A stretch of DNA of 64,000 nt. Source: Undibacterium sp. (GTDB taxonomy: Bacteria; Pseudomonadota; Gammaproteobacteria; Burkholderiales; Burkholderiaceae_D). The stretch is taken from positions 99,433 to 163,432 of the forward strand of contig NZ_JAUSFI010000101.1 in NCBI RefSeq assembly GCF_030651495.1, given 5' to 3'. Under the pieces are notes generated by a model, which saw only the letters and a list, made by a program, of their open reading frames with translations, searched no databases and had not been told where the DNA came from. Below are positions 7,593 through 15,659 of the stretch, piece by piece. The translations under genes and the position numbers were made by a program. Position 1 is the stretch's first letter, and each line of letters starts with the position of its first letter.

Positions 7593-9263
7593 TTAGAAAA
7601 ATTTCACCGCCTGTATCCAGAATCTGCCTGATGAATCCGGCGCCGACGTCGCAGCTTCATTGCCCAACTTATGGGCGTAATACGCCTTTACCACGAAATT
7701 ATTGCTGTCCGACCAATTGAGCCCTACCCCGGCACCGCTCAGGGTTCGGCTATTTGATCCGGACGTCCATGGATTTTTGTTCAAGGTAACGGAACCGGTA
7801 TCGACGAAGCCAATTAATTGAAGCTGTCCCAACTGGGTTTCTGAAAATTTAGGCAAATCCATTCTGGCTTCCAGATTCACGACATAGCCTTGATCCCCAT
7901 AGGCCTCTCCCTCTGGATAGGCGCGCACTGCATACATACCGCCCAATTCCATTTTCTCCGAAACGTCCAGATTTTTCGAGGCAACTTGCCCGTTAATCGA
8001 CGCGTACAATGAAACTGAATCGGTCACGCGCTGCAGCCGCATGGCATTAAAGCCGAGCTTATTAAAATGACCGTCATTGCGCGCCGTCAATGCATCAATC
8101 GAATGCGCCAGAGGCGTTTGCAAGTCGATGTTACCGTCGGACAGAGTCAACGAATAGGCGTTAAAGCCGCCACCACCCAAGTCATCACGATGGTCACCGT
8201 ACAGGCTGGCCATCACGACGTGCGCCTTCTTGTTGGTGACAGTGGAGGTTGAATCGACCTTGTCTTGAAACGTCTTGTCGTCATAAGCCAACTGGACAGA
8301 AAGATTGTCGTTGCGTGAACGGATCAGGGGATAGCTGCCATAAATACTCGCAACCTTCGCCGTTCCGTTGGCCTGCAGGCTCTCAAATTCACGTCCCAGG
8401 GAATATCTCAAGTAACTGTAAGCTACCCCAGCTTTCGCTTTACCGAATTGCGTCTGGTATGAGGCGCGGGCATAGTTAAGCCCGGATCCCGCCGTCAGTA
8501 CCCGCAGCGTGGCGACATCGCCGTGGCCGGTCGGGTTGTTTAGGTTGACCGTTGCACCAGCACGGTACTCACCTGTGTATCGGTTACCGGCATTATCAGC
8601 ATCGACGCTGCCGCTGACGCGCTGCCCCGGTGTAACGTCAACGACCAAGTCAGACGCACCGACCGAAGCACCGGGTATCAAAGTCGATTTAACCTTCACG
8701 CCCGGAACATCGGAGAGCAACAAGAGACGGCTCTCTAGCGGCCCCGAAGCGACGATGTCGCCGTTATTCAAACCGCCAAGAAGCTGGTTTGCCAGACTGT
8801 CAGAGAGATTCGTTTGATTGTTCAGCGTTACTTTGCCGTAGCGGCCATCGATTACAGCAATCGTCACGATGCCATCTTTGATATCCTGCACAGGCAGATA
8901 AGCTTGCGCAACGAAATACCCGTTCCGATGGAAATGGTCCGCAATCTTAGCGGCCATGCTACGCAGGTCTACCAGCGTCAGTTCGCTATCAGGTTTAAAT
9001 CCGGCGACGGCGACTAAGTCAGCTTCGGAATAGACCTGTGAGCCGGTCACTTTCAAGCGATTGACGAAAATTTTCGTGTTATCGGATTGTGTAGTGGACG
9101 ACACGTTGTCTTGTTTGACGTCAACTTTCTGGGCCGCTTTTTTAGGGGACGGGGCCGGCGGAATTTGTTGCATCTGACTGCCTGCAGTCGGAATCTGTTG
9201 CGCGGCAAAGACACCAGGGCTGAGCGCAAGCAACGCATAGGGGATGATTTTATGTTTGAACAT
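7593..9263 (-). CDS. ShlB/FhaC/HecB family outer-membrane transporter (TpsB)
   Basis: The outer-membrane pore of a two-partner secretion system: two periplasmic POTRA domains recognise the TPS domain of the substrate and a 16-strand barrel exports it. Start chosen at ATG 9263, which follows AAAGAG and gives a signal peptide ending SPGVFA; the longer open frame to 9455 has no such features. POTRA region at about 60-200 (FVNRLKVTGSQVYSE, FHRNGYFVAQAYLPVQDI, DGIVTIAVIDGRYGKV), barrel from about 220, ending in the usual aromatic FF. The VRAYPEGE motif (VRGYxxG class, here with A for G) lies in the barrel and is characteristic of the Omp85/TpsB superfamily. It is the first gene of the unit with the exoprotein. 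Confidence 0.93.
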   Translation of the reverse strand: MFKHKIIPYALLALSPGVFAAQQIPTAGSQMQQIPPAPSPKKAAQKVDVKQDNVSSTTQSDNTKIFVNRLKVTGSQVYSEADLVAVAGFKPDSELTLVDLRSMAAKIADHFHRNGYFVAQAYLPVQDIKDGIVTIAVIDGRYGKVTLNNQTNLSDSLANQLLGGLNNGDIVASGPLESRLLLLSDVPGVKVKSTLIPGASVGASDLVVDVTPGQRVSGSVDADNAGNRYTGEYRAGATVNLNNPTGHGDVATLRVLTAGSGLNYARASYQTQFGKAKAGVAYSYLRYSLGREFESLQANGTAKVASIYGSYPLIRSRNDNLSVQLAYDDKTFQDKVDSTSTVTNKKAHVVMASLYGDHRDDLGGGGFNAYSLTLSDGNIDLQTPLAHSIDALTARNDGHFNKLGFNAMRLQRVTDSVSLYASINGQVASKNLDVSEKMELGGMYAVRAYPEGEAYGDQGYVVNLEARMDLPKFSETQLGQLQLIGFVDTGSVTLNKNPWTSGSNSRTLSGAGVGLNWSDSNNFVVKAYYAHKLGNEAATSAPDSSGRFWIQAVKFF

Positions 9264-9458
9264 GGTCTCTTTCGAAGGTAAATTACAATGCCGAATTTTT
9301 GCTAATAAGAATCTTGCCCGTAAGCACTCATCTAGTCTGTTAGCTACCGCACACAACGAAAAATAGAAAACACCAGATATCAACGGTGCCAACTTGGGCA
9401 TGGCCGACTTCTGTTCTTGCGCCAAGCAGAGTGAAAATATCAACTGAGTTTGCACAAA

Positions 9459-9495
9459 AAAAAGCCCCTAAGTGTTATTTACTTAGGGGCTTTTT
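9459..9495 (-). terminator. Bidirectional rho-independent terminator
   Basis: AAAAAGCCCCTAAGT (9459-9473) pairs with ACTTAGGGGCTTTTT (9481-9495) around GTTATTT. A-run and T-run on the two sides make it work in both directions. It separates the histidine kinase gene from the secretion operon. The 12-bp core of the stem equals that of the terminator at 2424-2455. Confidence 0.9.
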
Positions 9496-9554
9496 ACGCT
9501 TAAAGCGACAAAAAATATTTCTGTATTTTGCTTATTTAGCAATTTTCACCTGCG

Positions 9555-9592
9555 ACCTCCATGCATTTTTACCAGTGAAAATGCATGGAGGT
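9555..9592 (-). terminator. 15-bp hairpin after the histidine kinase gene
   Basis: ACCTCCATGCATTTT (9555-9569) and AAAATGCATGGAGGT (9578-9592) are perfectly complementary, 10 bases after the kinase stop codon. There is no clear T-run on the minus strand, so it may stabilise the 3' end rather than terminate by itself. Confidence 0.6.
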
Positions 9593-9602
9593 AGCTAATA
9601 AA

Positions 9603-12600
9603 TTATTCATTCCCATCGACTGATATCGTCGGAGCGATGATCGGCAAATTAACGATAAAACGGGCACCGTGGCCAAGTTGTGTGTCGAGATGGATGGTTC
9701 CGCCCAACACGCCAGTGATGATGTTATAGGCGATATTCAAACCCAATCCTGAACCGCCACGTCCGAGTTTGGTCGTGAAGAATGGATCAAATACGCGCTT
9801 TTGGTCAGCTTCGCTGATACCCAAACCATTGTCAGAAAAAATAATTTCTACATGGTTTTCATCGACAAGCCTGCTCAGTATCTGCATTTTTCCCTGTTCG
9901 TGTCCTTCAAATCCATGGGCAAGGGCATTGGTCATGAAGTTGGTCAGGATTTGCCCTAACGGGCCAGGGAAACTATCCATTTTTATTCCCGGACTTAATT
10001 CCGTAACCAGTGTGTAGGGACCGCTTTTGTACATGGGGGACAACGTTGAGATGATCTCTTCCAATACTGTTTTCAGATCAAATTTACGGCGCTGGCTACT
10101 CGATTGATCTACGGCTACCTGTTTAAAACTGCGAATCAGATCGCGTGCCACACCCAGGGTGCGCATGAGTATCGCAGTACCGGTGGTGACGTTTTGTAAA
10201 TATTGATCGAGCGAAGATCGGCGCAATTTTCCATCAGCGATATCACGCATCAATTCGCGCGTTTTGTCTTGTAAAGTACTCGCTACCGTGACACTGTTGC
10301 CGATCGGTGTATTGAGCTCATGGGCGACGCCCGCCACCAATGCGCCCAATGCGGCCATTTTTTCAGAGCGGATCAACTCGCTCTGAGTATGCCTCAGAGA
10401 TTCCATTGCCTCGGCCAACTCGCAATTGGTTTGTTCAAGCTTGAGTGTGCGCTGAAGCACTCTGGCTTCCAGTTGCGTGGTCATCTCGCGGATTTCTTTT
10501 TCAACTTCGTATTGCCGGGTCACATCCTGCAAAGAAAATATGAACATCTCTTCGCCGTTTATCGTGAATCCTCTGGCTGCCAATAAACAGATCAAAATAA
10601 AACCTTCTTTGTGTCGGTGATGCACTTCAAAGCGGTCTATTTTTCCAGTGGTATTCAACACTTGCATCATTTCTTGCCGCTCTTCGGATTGACTCCATAA
10701 ATTGAGCTCTAGCGAAGTGCGCCCAATGACCTCGCTGCGTAAATAGCCGAACTGGTTGACCCAACTATCATTGACTTCGACCAGTTTTAAGGTCCGCATA
10801 TGGACCAGCCCAAGAGGAATCGGCGACAACTGAAAAAGCGTGGAATATTTATGCTCGTTTTCTCGCGAGAGATTTTCGGCTTCGCGCCTGGCATTTTCTG
10901 TGGCGATTTCCTGATCAATATTGTGCACAGAAAGTAGCAAATATTTTCCGTCAGCAGTCTCAAATTGAGAACCCGAAACGCGACATAAAAATACATGGCC
11001 ATCCTTGTGGCGAAATGAAATAATCATATCGCGCACTTCACCGTCTTTGAGAATATGCGCAATCATTTGTGCGCGTTGTTCCGGGTACATCCAAATATTC
11101 AACTCAGTAGAACTATGCCCCATTGCCTCTTCACGAGAAAACCCAGAGAGCGGCTCCCAATTACGATTGACATCAATGTAACGGCCATCCGACATTTTGG
11201 TGATGGTCAGGGTATCCGGGACCAATTGAAATACCGTAGCCAGTACTGCTTCGCGTTCGCGCAGACTTGCTTCGGCAAGTTTGAGTTTGCTGATGTCAAC
11301 AATAGAAATTACCACGTGATCCACTTGTCTTGGATCATGATCTGAAAAAATCGGGTCAGTGCTGAAGTAAACCCATTTTAGTTCGCCATCCTTGCGCCTG
11401 ATCCCAGCCACCACATTTCTTTGCGAGATGCCAGATTGAAGCGTTCTCCAGACTGGCATCTGATCAATCGTAAAGGCACTGCCATCTTCATGCAAAAAGC
11501 TAAAGGTATCGGGATCATGCATTAACTGCATTTGATCAGAAGACAAGCCGTAAATACTCGCGGCGGCGGCATTGGATAAAATAACATCACCCTCCCTGTC
11601 CCAGACGACAACGCCTTCGCCCATCGCGCCCAACACGGATCGCAACTGACGCTCACTGTTGTGTAAAGCATCTTCCGCGCGCCGTCGTGCGGTCTCATTT
11701 TCGCGTTTTTCGGTAATATCTCGTAATGCAGCCAGCATAAAACGCTGGCCACCGGAATCAAAAAGTGTACAGAAAGCTTCCACCAAAATGACGGAACCAT
11801 CCCGTTTGCGTAATGTTGTTTCAAATTCACGAACAACGGTTTCTTGCTCAAGACGAAGCATCAATTGATCACGCAGCGAAGTATCGATCCAAATACCAAG
11901 CTCCTGATCGGCGCGATTTCCTAGCGACGCACTTCTGTCAAAACCAAATAATTTTTCCCAATTGGCATTGATATCAACCAAAACGCCATCCGGTACGCTG
12001 GCAATACTAATCGCCTCTGGTACCAGGTCGAAAATTTTCATGAAGCGTTTCTCACGTTCACGCAACTGGAATTCAACATTTTTCCGTAGCAGATCGGTCT
12101 CGTGTAACGCGGTAACATCCTGTACCACGTACATCACAAAAGCTTCTCCGCCAACCTCGAAACAAGTGCCAGAAATATGCACAAAATAATGCTGTCCATT
12201 CTTATGCCGAAAGGTGGTGGAAAATTTACGCACTTCCTCGCCGGACTGCATCGCATTGAACAAAATATCTCTCTGTGCCGAGTCCGCCCACAAATCTAAT
12301 TCGAGCGAACTTTTCCCAATAGATTCGCTTCGGCTATATCCGGTTAACGCTTCCCAATGGCGGTTCAGTTCGACATAGCGACCATCCTTTTCCCTGCATA
12401 TAATCAATGCATCAGGGACTAGCTGAAACACTTTTTCAAACAGAGTTTCACGTTCTTTTAATACATCTTCAGTCTGCTTATGGACATCAACTTGACTTTT
12501 CAAAGCCGTATGCAACTGCCCGACTTGATGCTTTTGCTCCATCAACGAGACCACCAGCAGCATCATGCCCAAGGACACATCTAACAGGACAGTGAGCATG

Positions 12601-13145
12601 AACCCGAGAGCGGCAAAACTCGGGATTTCTCGGAGAAATGGAAAGTCAAACAGATGTGCGCCCTTCAATGCGATCACCACTGCCAGCATTACATAACCAG
12701 AGTTAACGCTGAAACGGTAGGCGCGCCAGAAACTTCTCGCCGTTGCGATGAGCAGCATTCCGGCAGCAAGGTGAACCGGTAAGGTGCGCCAAAAAAAATC
12801 CACTTTTGTTAAATACGCGACCATTATCCAAAATGACAAACAGGAAAACCACAGCATAATTTGCGGACTTTTTATCGATTCACGGTGAAACAACCGCGTA
12901 CCAGTCCACAGAAAACTAGCGAATCCAAGTAGAAAAAAATCGATGCCCATGGCGAAAACGGGATAATCCAAGGCGACCATCAAACTACAGAAATGGCGCG
13001 CGCAAATGCAGGCAAACGCCACAGCCCAGGCCCCGGTAGCCTTAGCATTGACGTTAAGATGGCGCAGATAAAATAAAACCAGCGTCATCAGAGCAGACAC
13101 AGCGACCGATAAAATGATGGCTGTATATAATGAAAAAAATGGCAT
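9603..13145 (-). CDS. Membrane-bound multi-PAS sensor histidine kinase
   Basis: About 1180 residues from the ATG at 13145 (GGAAG 5 bases before it; a longer frame reaches 13220). Domains in order: about seven membrane segments (1-215), five PAS domains with PAC-like tails (roughly 235-360, 365-490, 505-635, 640-765, 770-890), a coiled coil, the dimerisation/phosphoacceptor helix with HELNTPIGN (His about 945) and an ATPase domain with NFMTNALAHG (N box), SDNGLGI (G1), FFTTK and GGSGLGLNI (G2). HELNTP is typical of one subgroup of kinases that pair with receivers of the DUF3369 type. PAS 1 and PAS 4 are very alike (both start VFQLVPD and share DGRY, NRxWE), pointing to internal duplication. 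The likely partner is the divergent receiver at 13416. The signal is unknown. Confidence 0.9.
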   Translation of the reverse strand: MPFFSLYTAIILSVAVSALMTLVLFYLRHLNVNAKATGAWAVAFACICARHFCSLMVALDYPVFAMGIDFFLLGFASFLWTGTRLFHRESIKSPQIMLWFSCLSFWIMVAYLTKVDFFWRTLPVHLAAGMLLIATARSFWRAYRFSVNSGYVMLAVVIALKGAHLFDFPFLREIPSFAALGFMLTVLLDVSLGMMLLVVSLMEQKHQVGQLHTALKSQVDVHKQTEDVLKERETLFEKVFQLVPDALIICREKDGRYVELNRHWEALTGYSRSESIGKSSLELDLWADSAQRDILFNAMQSGEEVRKFSTTFRHKNGQHYFVHISGTCFEVGGEAFVMYVVQDVTALHETDLLRKNVEFQLREREKRFMKIFDLVPEAISIASVPDGVLVDINANWEKLFGFDRSASLGNRADQELGIWIDTSLRDQLMLRLEQETVVREFETTLRKRDGSVILVEAFCTLFDSGGQRFMLAALRDITEKRENETARRRAEDALHNSERQLRSVLGAMGEGVVVWDREGDVILSNAAAASIYGLSSDQMQLMHDPDTFSFLHEDGSAFTIDQMPVWRTLQSGISQRNVVAGIRRKDGELKWVYFSTDPIFSDHDPRQVDHVVISIVDISKLKLAEASLREREAVLATVFQLVPDTLTITKMSDGRYIDVNRNWEPLSGFSREEAMGHSSTELNIWMYPEQRAQMIAHILKDGEVRDMIISFRHKDGHVFLCRVSGSQFETADGKYLLLSVHNIDQEIATENARREAENLSRENEHKYSTLFQLSPIPLGLVHMRTLKLVEVNDSWVNQFGYLRSEVIGRTSLELNLWSQSEERQEMMQVLNTTGKIDRFEVHHRHKEGFILICLLAARGFTINGEEMFIFSLQDVTRQYEVEKEIREMTTQLEARVLQRTLKLEQTNCELAEAMESLRHTQSELIRSEKMAALGALVAGVAHELNTPIGNSVTVASTLQDKTRELMRDIADGKLRRSSLDQYLQNVTTGTAILMRTLGVARDLIRSFKQVAVDQSSSQRRKFDLKTVLEEIISTLSPMYKSGPYTLVTELSPGIKMDSFPGPLGQILTNFMTNALAHGFEGHEQGKMQILSRLVDENHVEIIFSDNGLGISEADQKRVFDPFFTTKLGRGGSGLGLNIAYNIITGVLGGTIHLDTQLGHGARFIVNLPIIAPTISVDGNE

Positions 13146-13415
13146 GAGCTTCCCGAGCGGATAAATACGTATCGTTATTTTGTCAAATTCGCTGAATCGA
13201 CCCCAAACAATACAACTCACTACAAATTACAAATGAGTTTGATCTGAATAAGTTTAATCTGCTTAAAGGGCAATTGCATCACCGCAATACAAAAAAAGCT
13301 AGACATGTTTCCTACATTTAACAAAATGTAACGGATGGCCGCTTGATTATCTATGTCGCATCACATAAGATAAATACATAAATCATGATGATTTTAACAA
13401 ACAGGGAGAGCACTG

Positions 13416-14075
13416 ATGAAGCTACATGACAACAGTAACACCCTCAGTTTATGTGCTCGGTTTGGTCACGGACAATTTGCGGCATATCATTTGGATTCCA
13501 ACGGCGTTAGCCCCTCAAAAAACAGCTCTTTTCAGCATAAAATTGACGGCAATATATCCGGTTGTTCGGAATCTAAAAGTGACGACGATGTCATCACTTT
13601 TTTAGAGGAAGAGACAGAAGCCGACGTTCACACAAAAACTGTCATGCCATGGAAAATTCTGATCGCAGATGATGACAGCAGTGTCCACGATACTACTCTT
13701 CTGGCATTGCTAGGTGTGCGGATTCACGACAGACCGCTGGAATTTTTGCATGCCTATTCGGCCAAAGAAGCATACAAAGTGATCCTTGAAAATCCCGATC
13801 TGTCACTGGTTTTACTTGATGTTGTAATGGAAACGATTGACGCTGGATTAAAATTGGTCGGCGTAATACGCAACGAATTGGCAAGAAGTGATCTGCGTAT
13901 AGTGCTGCGGACAGGACAACCCGGTTATGCGCCAGAACAGCGGGTAAGTAGTGAGTTTGCTATCGATGGGTACACCACTAAAGCCCAATTAACACGGTCA
14001 ATATTGATTTCTGTACTGAGTGACACGCTAAGTAGCCTAAGTAGCTCAGCGCCAGCCGATGACTTGGCAAACTAA
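13416..14075 (+). CDS. Stand-alone response regulator receiver protein
   Basis: A 219-residue protein with a low-complexity N-terminal 75 residues and one receiver domain at about 80-205. The acidic pocket is ADDD near residue 88, the phosphoacceptor Asp is in LVLLDVVMET, and the conserved Lys is in YTTKAQL. The sequence RPLEFLHAYSAKEA and IVLRTGQPGYAPEQ are typical of receivers that in other proteins are joined to DUF3369 and an HD-GYP or GGDEF output; here the protein ends after the receiver, so it has no output domain. It is divergent from the five-PAS kinase, with GGGAGAG before the ATG. It may act as a phosphate shuttle or protein-protein switch like CheY or SpoIIAA-type regulators; that is inference. 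Confidence 0.85.
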   Translation: MKLHDNSNTLSLCARFGHGQFAAYHLDSNGVSPSKNSSFQHKIDGNISGCSESKSDDDVITFLEEETEADVHTKTVMPWKILIADDDSSVHDTTLLALLGVRIHDRPLEFLHAYSAKEAYKVILENPDLSLVLLDVVMETIDAGLKLVGVIRNELARSDLRIVLRTGQPGYAPEQRVSSEFAIDGYTTKAQLTRSILISVLSDTLSSLSSSAPADDLAN

Positions 14076-14136
14076 GTCCCGACTTTGGCGCAAATAAAAG
14101 GATGCATCGCTTACTGCCTCCCTTTATTTTTAATTT

Positions 14137-14829
14137 CTATTCTGCATCCGGCTGATTAACAGGCATAGCGCTGATAAACGCATGCATCTCCAAGCAGTTT
14201 TGGTTGATGCGCATTAATGTTGGCATCGCCGTCAAATCACAATTAAATCTTTGTGCATTAAAAATTTGCGGTACCAGACAACAATCGGCCAGCGTCGGCG
14301 TATTGGCAAAACAAAAATCTCCTGTGCGCTTGTCTGTCGCCAGTTTTTGCTCTAAAACAGCCAGGCCGGACATACACCAATGCTGATACCAGGCGTTTTT
14401 TTGTTCATCGCTGACAGTCAAAATTCTAGTCAAATATTTCAAGACACGCAAATTATTCAGCGGATGAATTTCGCAGGCGATCGCCAATGCCAAGGCACGC
14501 ACATGTGCACGGTCTACCAACTTAGCCGGTAACAGCGCCGGCGCAGGATACTTTTCTTCCAGATATTCGATGATCGCCAAAGATTGGCTCAGCGCGATTT
14601 CACGTCCACCATCGTGCTCATCATTGTGTTCTTTATTTCGTTCATTATCCACATCAATCAAGGCCGGAACCAAGGCATCAGGATTTAAAGCGCGAAAGCT
14701 TTCTGAAAACTGTTCGCCGCCGTCTTTAACCAAATGGATGGAAACATTTTCATAATCCAAGCCCTTCAGATTCAATGCGATGCGTACCCGATAAGAGGCC
14801 GAGCTACGAAAATAACCATACAGTTTCAT
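14137..14829 (-). CDS. maiA: Maleylacetoacetate/maleylpyruvate isomerase (zeta-class GST)
   Basis: A zeta-class glutathione transferase that performs cis-trans isomerisation of maleylacetoacetate or maleylpyruvate in aromatic ring breakdown. The N-terminal thioredoxin fold has MKLYGYFRSSASYRVRIAL with the SSxSxRVR active-site motif, then ALNPDALVPAL and LSQSLAIIEYLEEKYP. ATG 14829 is preferred over a GTG at 14838 because it starts exactly at the family N-terminus. An extra stretch of about 15 charged residues (NERNKEHNDEHDGGRE) sits between LID and LSQS, where other members have only two to four residues. The next gene upstream ends 14 bases before this start, so they form one unit. Confidence 0.88.
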   Translation of the reverse strand: MKLYGYFRSSASYRVRIALNLKGLDYENVSIHLVKDGGEQFSESFRALNPDALVPALIDVDNERNKEHNDEHDGGREIALSQSLAIIEYLEEKYPAPALLPAKLVDRAHVRALALAIACEIHPLNNLRVLKYLTRILTVSDEQKNAWYQHWCMSGLAVLEQKLATDKRTGDFCFANTPTLADCCLVPQIFNAQRFNCDLTAMPTLMRINQNCLEMHAFISAMPVNQPDAE

Positions 14830-14843
14830 GCTCGGCACCCCGC

Positions 14844-15536
14844 TTAAACCACTTTGACTTTTAATTCGCCCAGGCCAGCAATACGCCCCGCCATCAAGTC
14901 ACCATGCGTGACAGCACCGACACCTTCAGGCGTACCAGTAAAGATCAGATCACCTGGCTGCAAGGTGTAAAAAGTAGACAGCGTGGCGATGATTTCAGCC
15001 ACATTCCACGTCAATTTATTGATGTCGCTATCTTGCCGCTGCACGCCATTGACGTCGAGATGAATATTGCCTTGCGTCATCCATGAGGTCTGGGAAAGCG
15101 GATGAATCGACGAAATCGGCGCAGAATAATCAAAACCTTTCGCGGTACACCATGGTCGCCCCTGGTCCTTGGATTCTGCTTGCAAATCACGACGTGTCAT
15201 ATCCAGGCCGACCGCATAACCCCACACATGCTCTGGTGCCGACTCAATGGAGATATTTGCTCCGCCCTTACCTATCGCCACCACCAATTCAATTTCGTGA
15301 TGCAGATTACCCGTCATCCCAGGGTAAGGCATCTCACCAATCTGTCCATCAGCGACAGGTAGGATGGCATCAGCCGGCTTCATGAAGAAGAACGGTGCTT
15401 CACGTCCGGTCCATCCCATCTCCTGGGCATGCGCTACATAATTGCGTCCTACGCAGTAAATCCTATGTACCGGAAACAGTTGACTGGACTGAAACACCGG
15501 GACCGCTGGCGTGGTGGGATTAAATACATAGCTCAT
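14844..15536 (-). CDS. Fumarylacetoacetate hydrolase family protein (fumarylpyruvate hydrolase-like)
   Basis: A metal-dependent C-C hydrolase of 230 residues. It has RIYCVGRNYVAHAQEMG near the start, FFMKPADAI, then the metal site HHEIELVVAIG, a GYAVGLDMTRRDLQ stretch, and the C-terminal GDLIFTGTPEGVG. The short length and YCVGRNY...PFFFMKP pattern fit fumarylpyruvate hydrolase (NagK) more than the 420-residue fumarylacetoacetase. With the isomerase it would form the last two steps of the gentisate route, turning maleylpyruvate into fumarate and pyruvate. No ring-cleaving dioxygenase is in the window, so the upstream substrate is open. TGAGGAAC before the ATG is a good ribosome binding site. 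Confidence 0.88.
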   Translation of the reverse strand: MSYVFNPTTPAVPVFQSSQLFPVHRIYCVGRNYVAHAQEMGWTGREAPFFFMKPADAILPVADGQIGEMPYPGMTGNLHHEIELVVAIGKGGANISIESAPEHVWGYAVGLDMTRRDLQAESKDQGRPWCTAKGFDYSAPISSIHPLSQTSWMTQGNIHLDVNGVQRQDSDINKLTWNVAEIIATLSTFYTLQPGDLIFTGTPEGVGAVTHGDLMAGRIAGLGELKVKVV

Positions 15537-15551
15537 AACCGTTCCTCAATA

Positions 15552-15659
15552 ATTAACATCAGAGTGCTTCGCTCACCAATAAGATTTGACCCAGGCGCTG
15601 CATTCATTAACATCAGAGTGCTTCGCTCACCAATAAGATTTGACCCAGGCGCTGCATTC
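15552..15659. repeat. Perfect 54-bp tandem duplication
   Basis: Bases 15552-15605 and 15606-15659 are identical. The second copy contains the last codons and stop (15613-15615) of the DUF349 gene; the first copy is a duplicate of that end placed in the spacer. The exact match implies a recent event. Confidence 0.97.

Larger units (their letters stand above)
9264..9602. other. Promoter region of the secretion pair and two hairpins
   Basis: No gene. It carries two strong hairpins (listed separately) that end transcription of the histidine kinase gene, then about 190 bases in which the promoter of the secretion operon must lie. I could not pick out a convincing -35/-10 pair. Confidence 0.4.
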
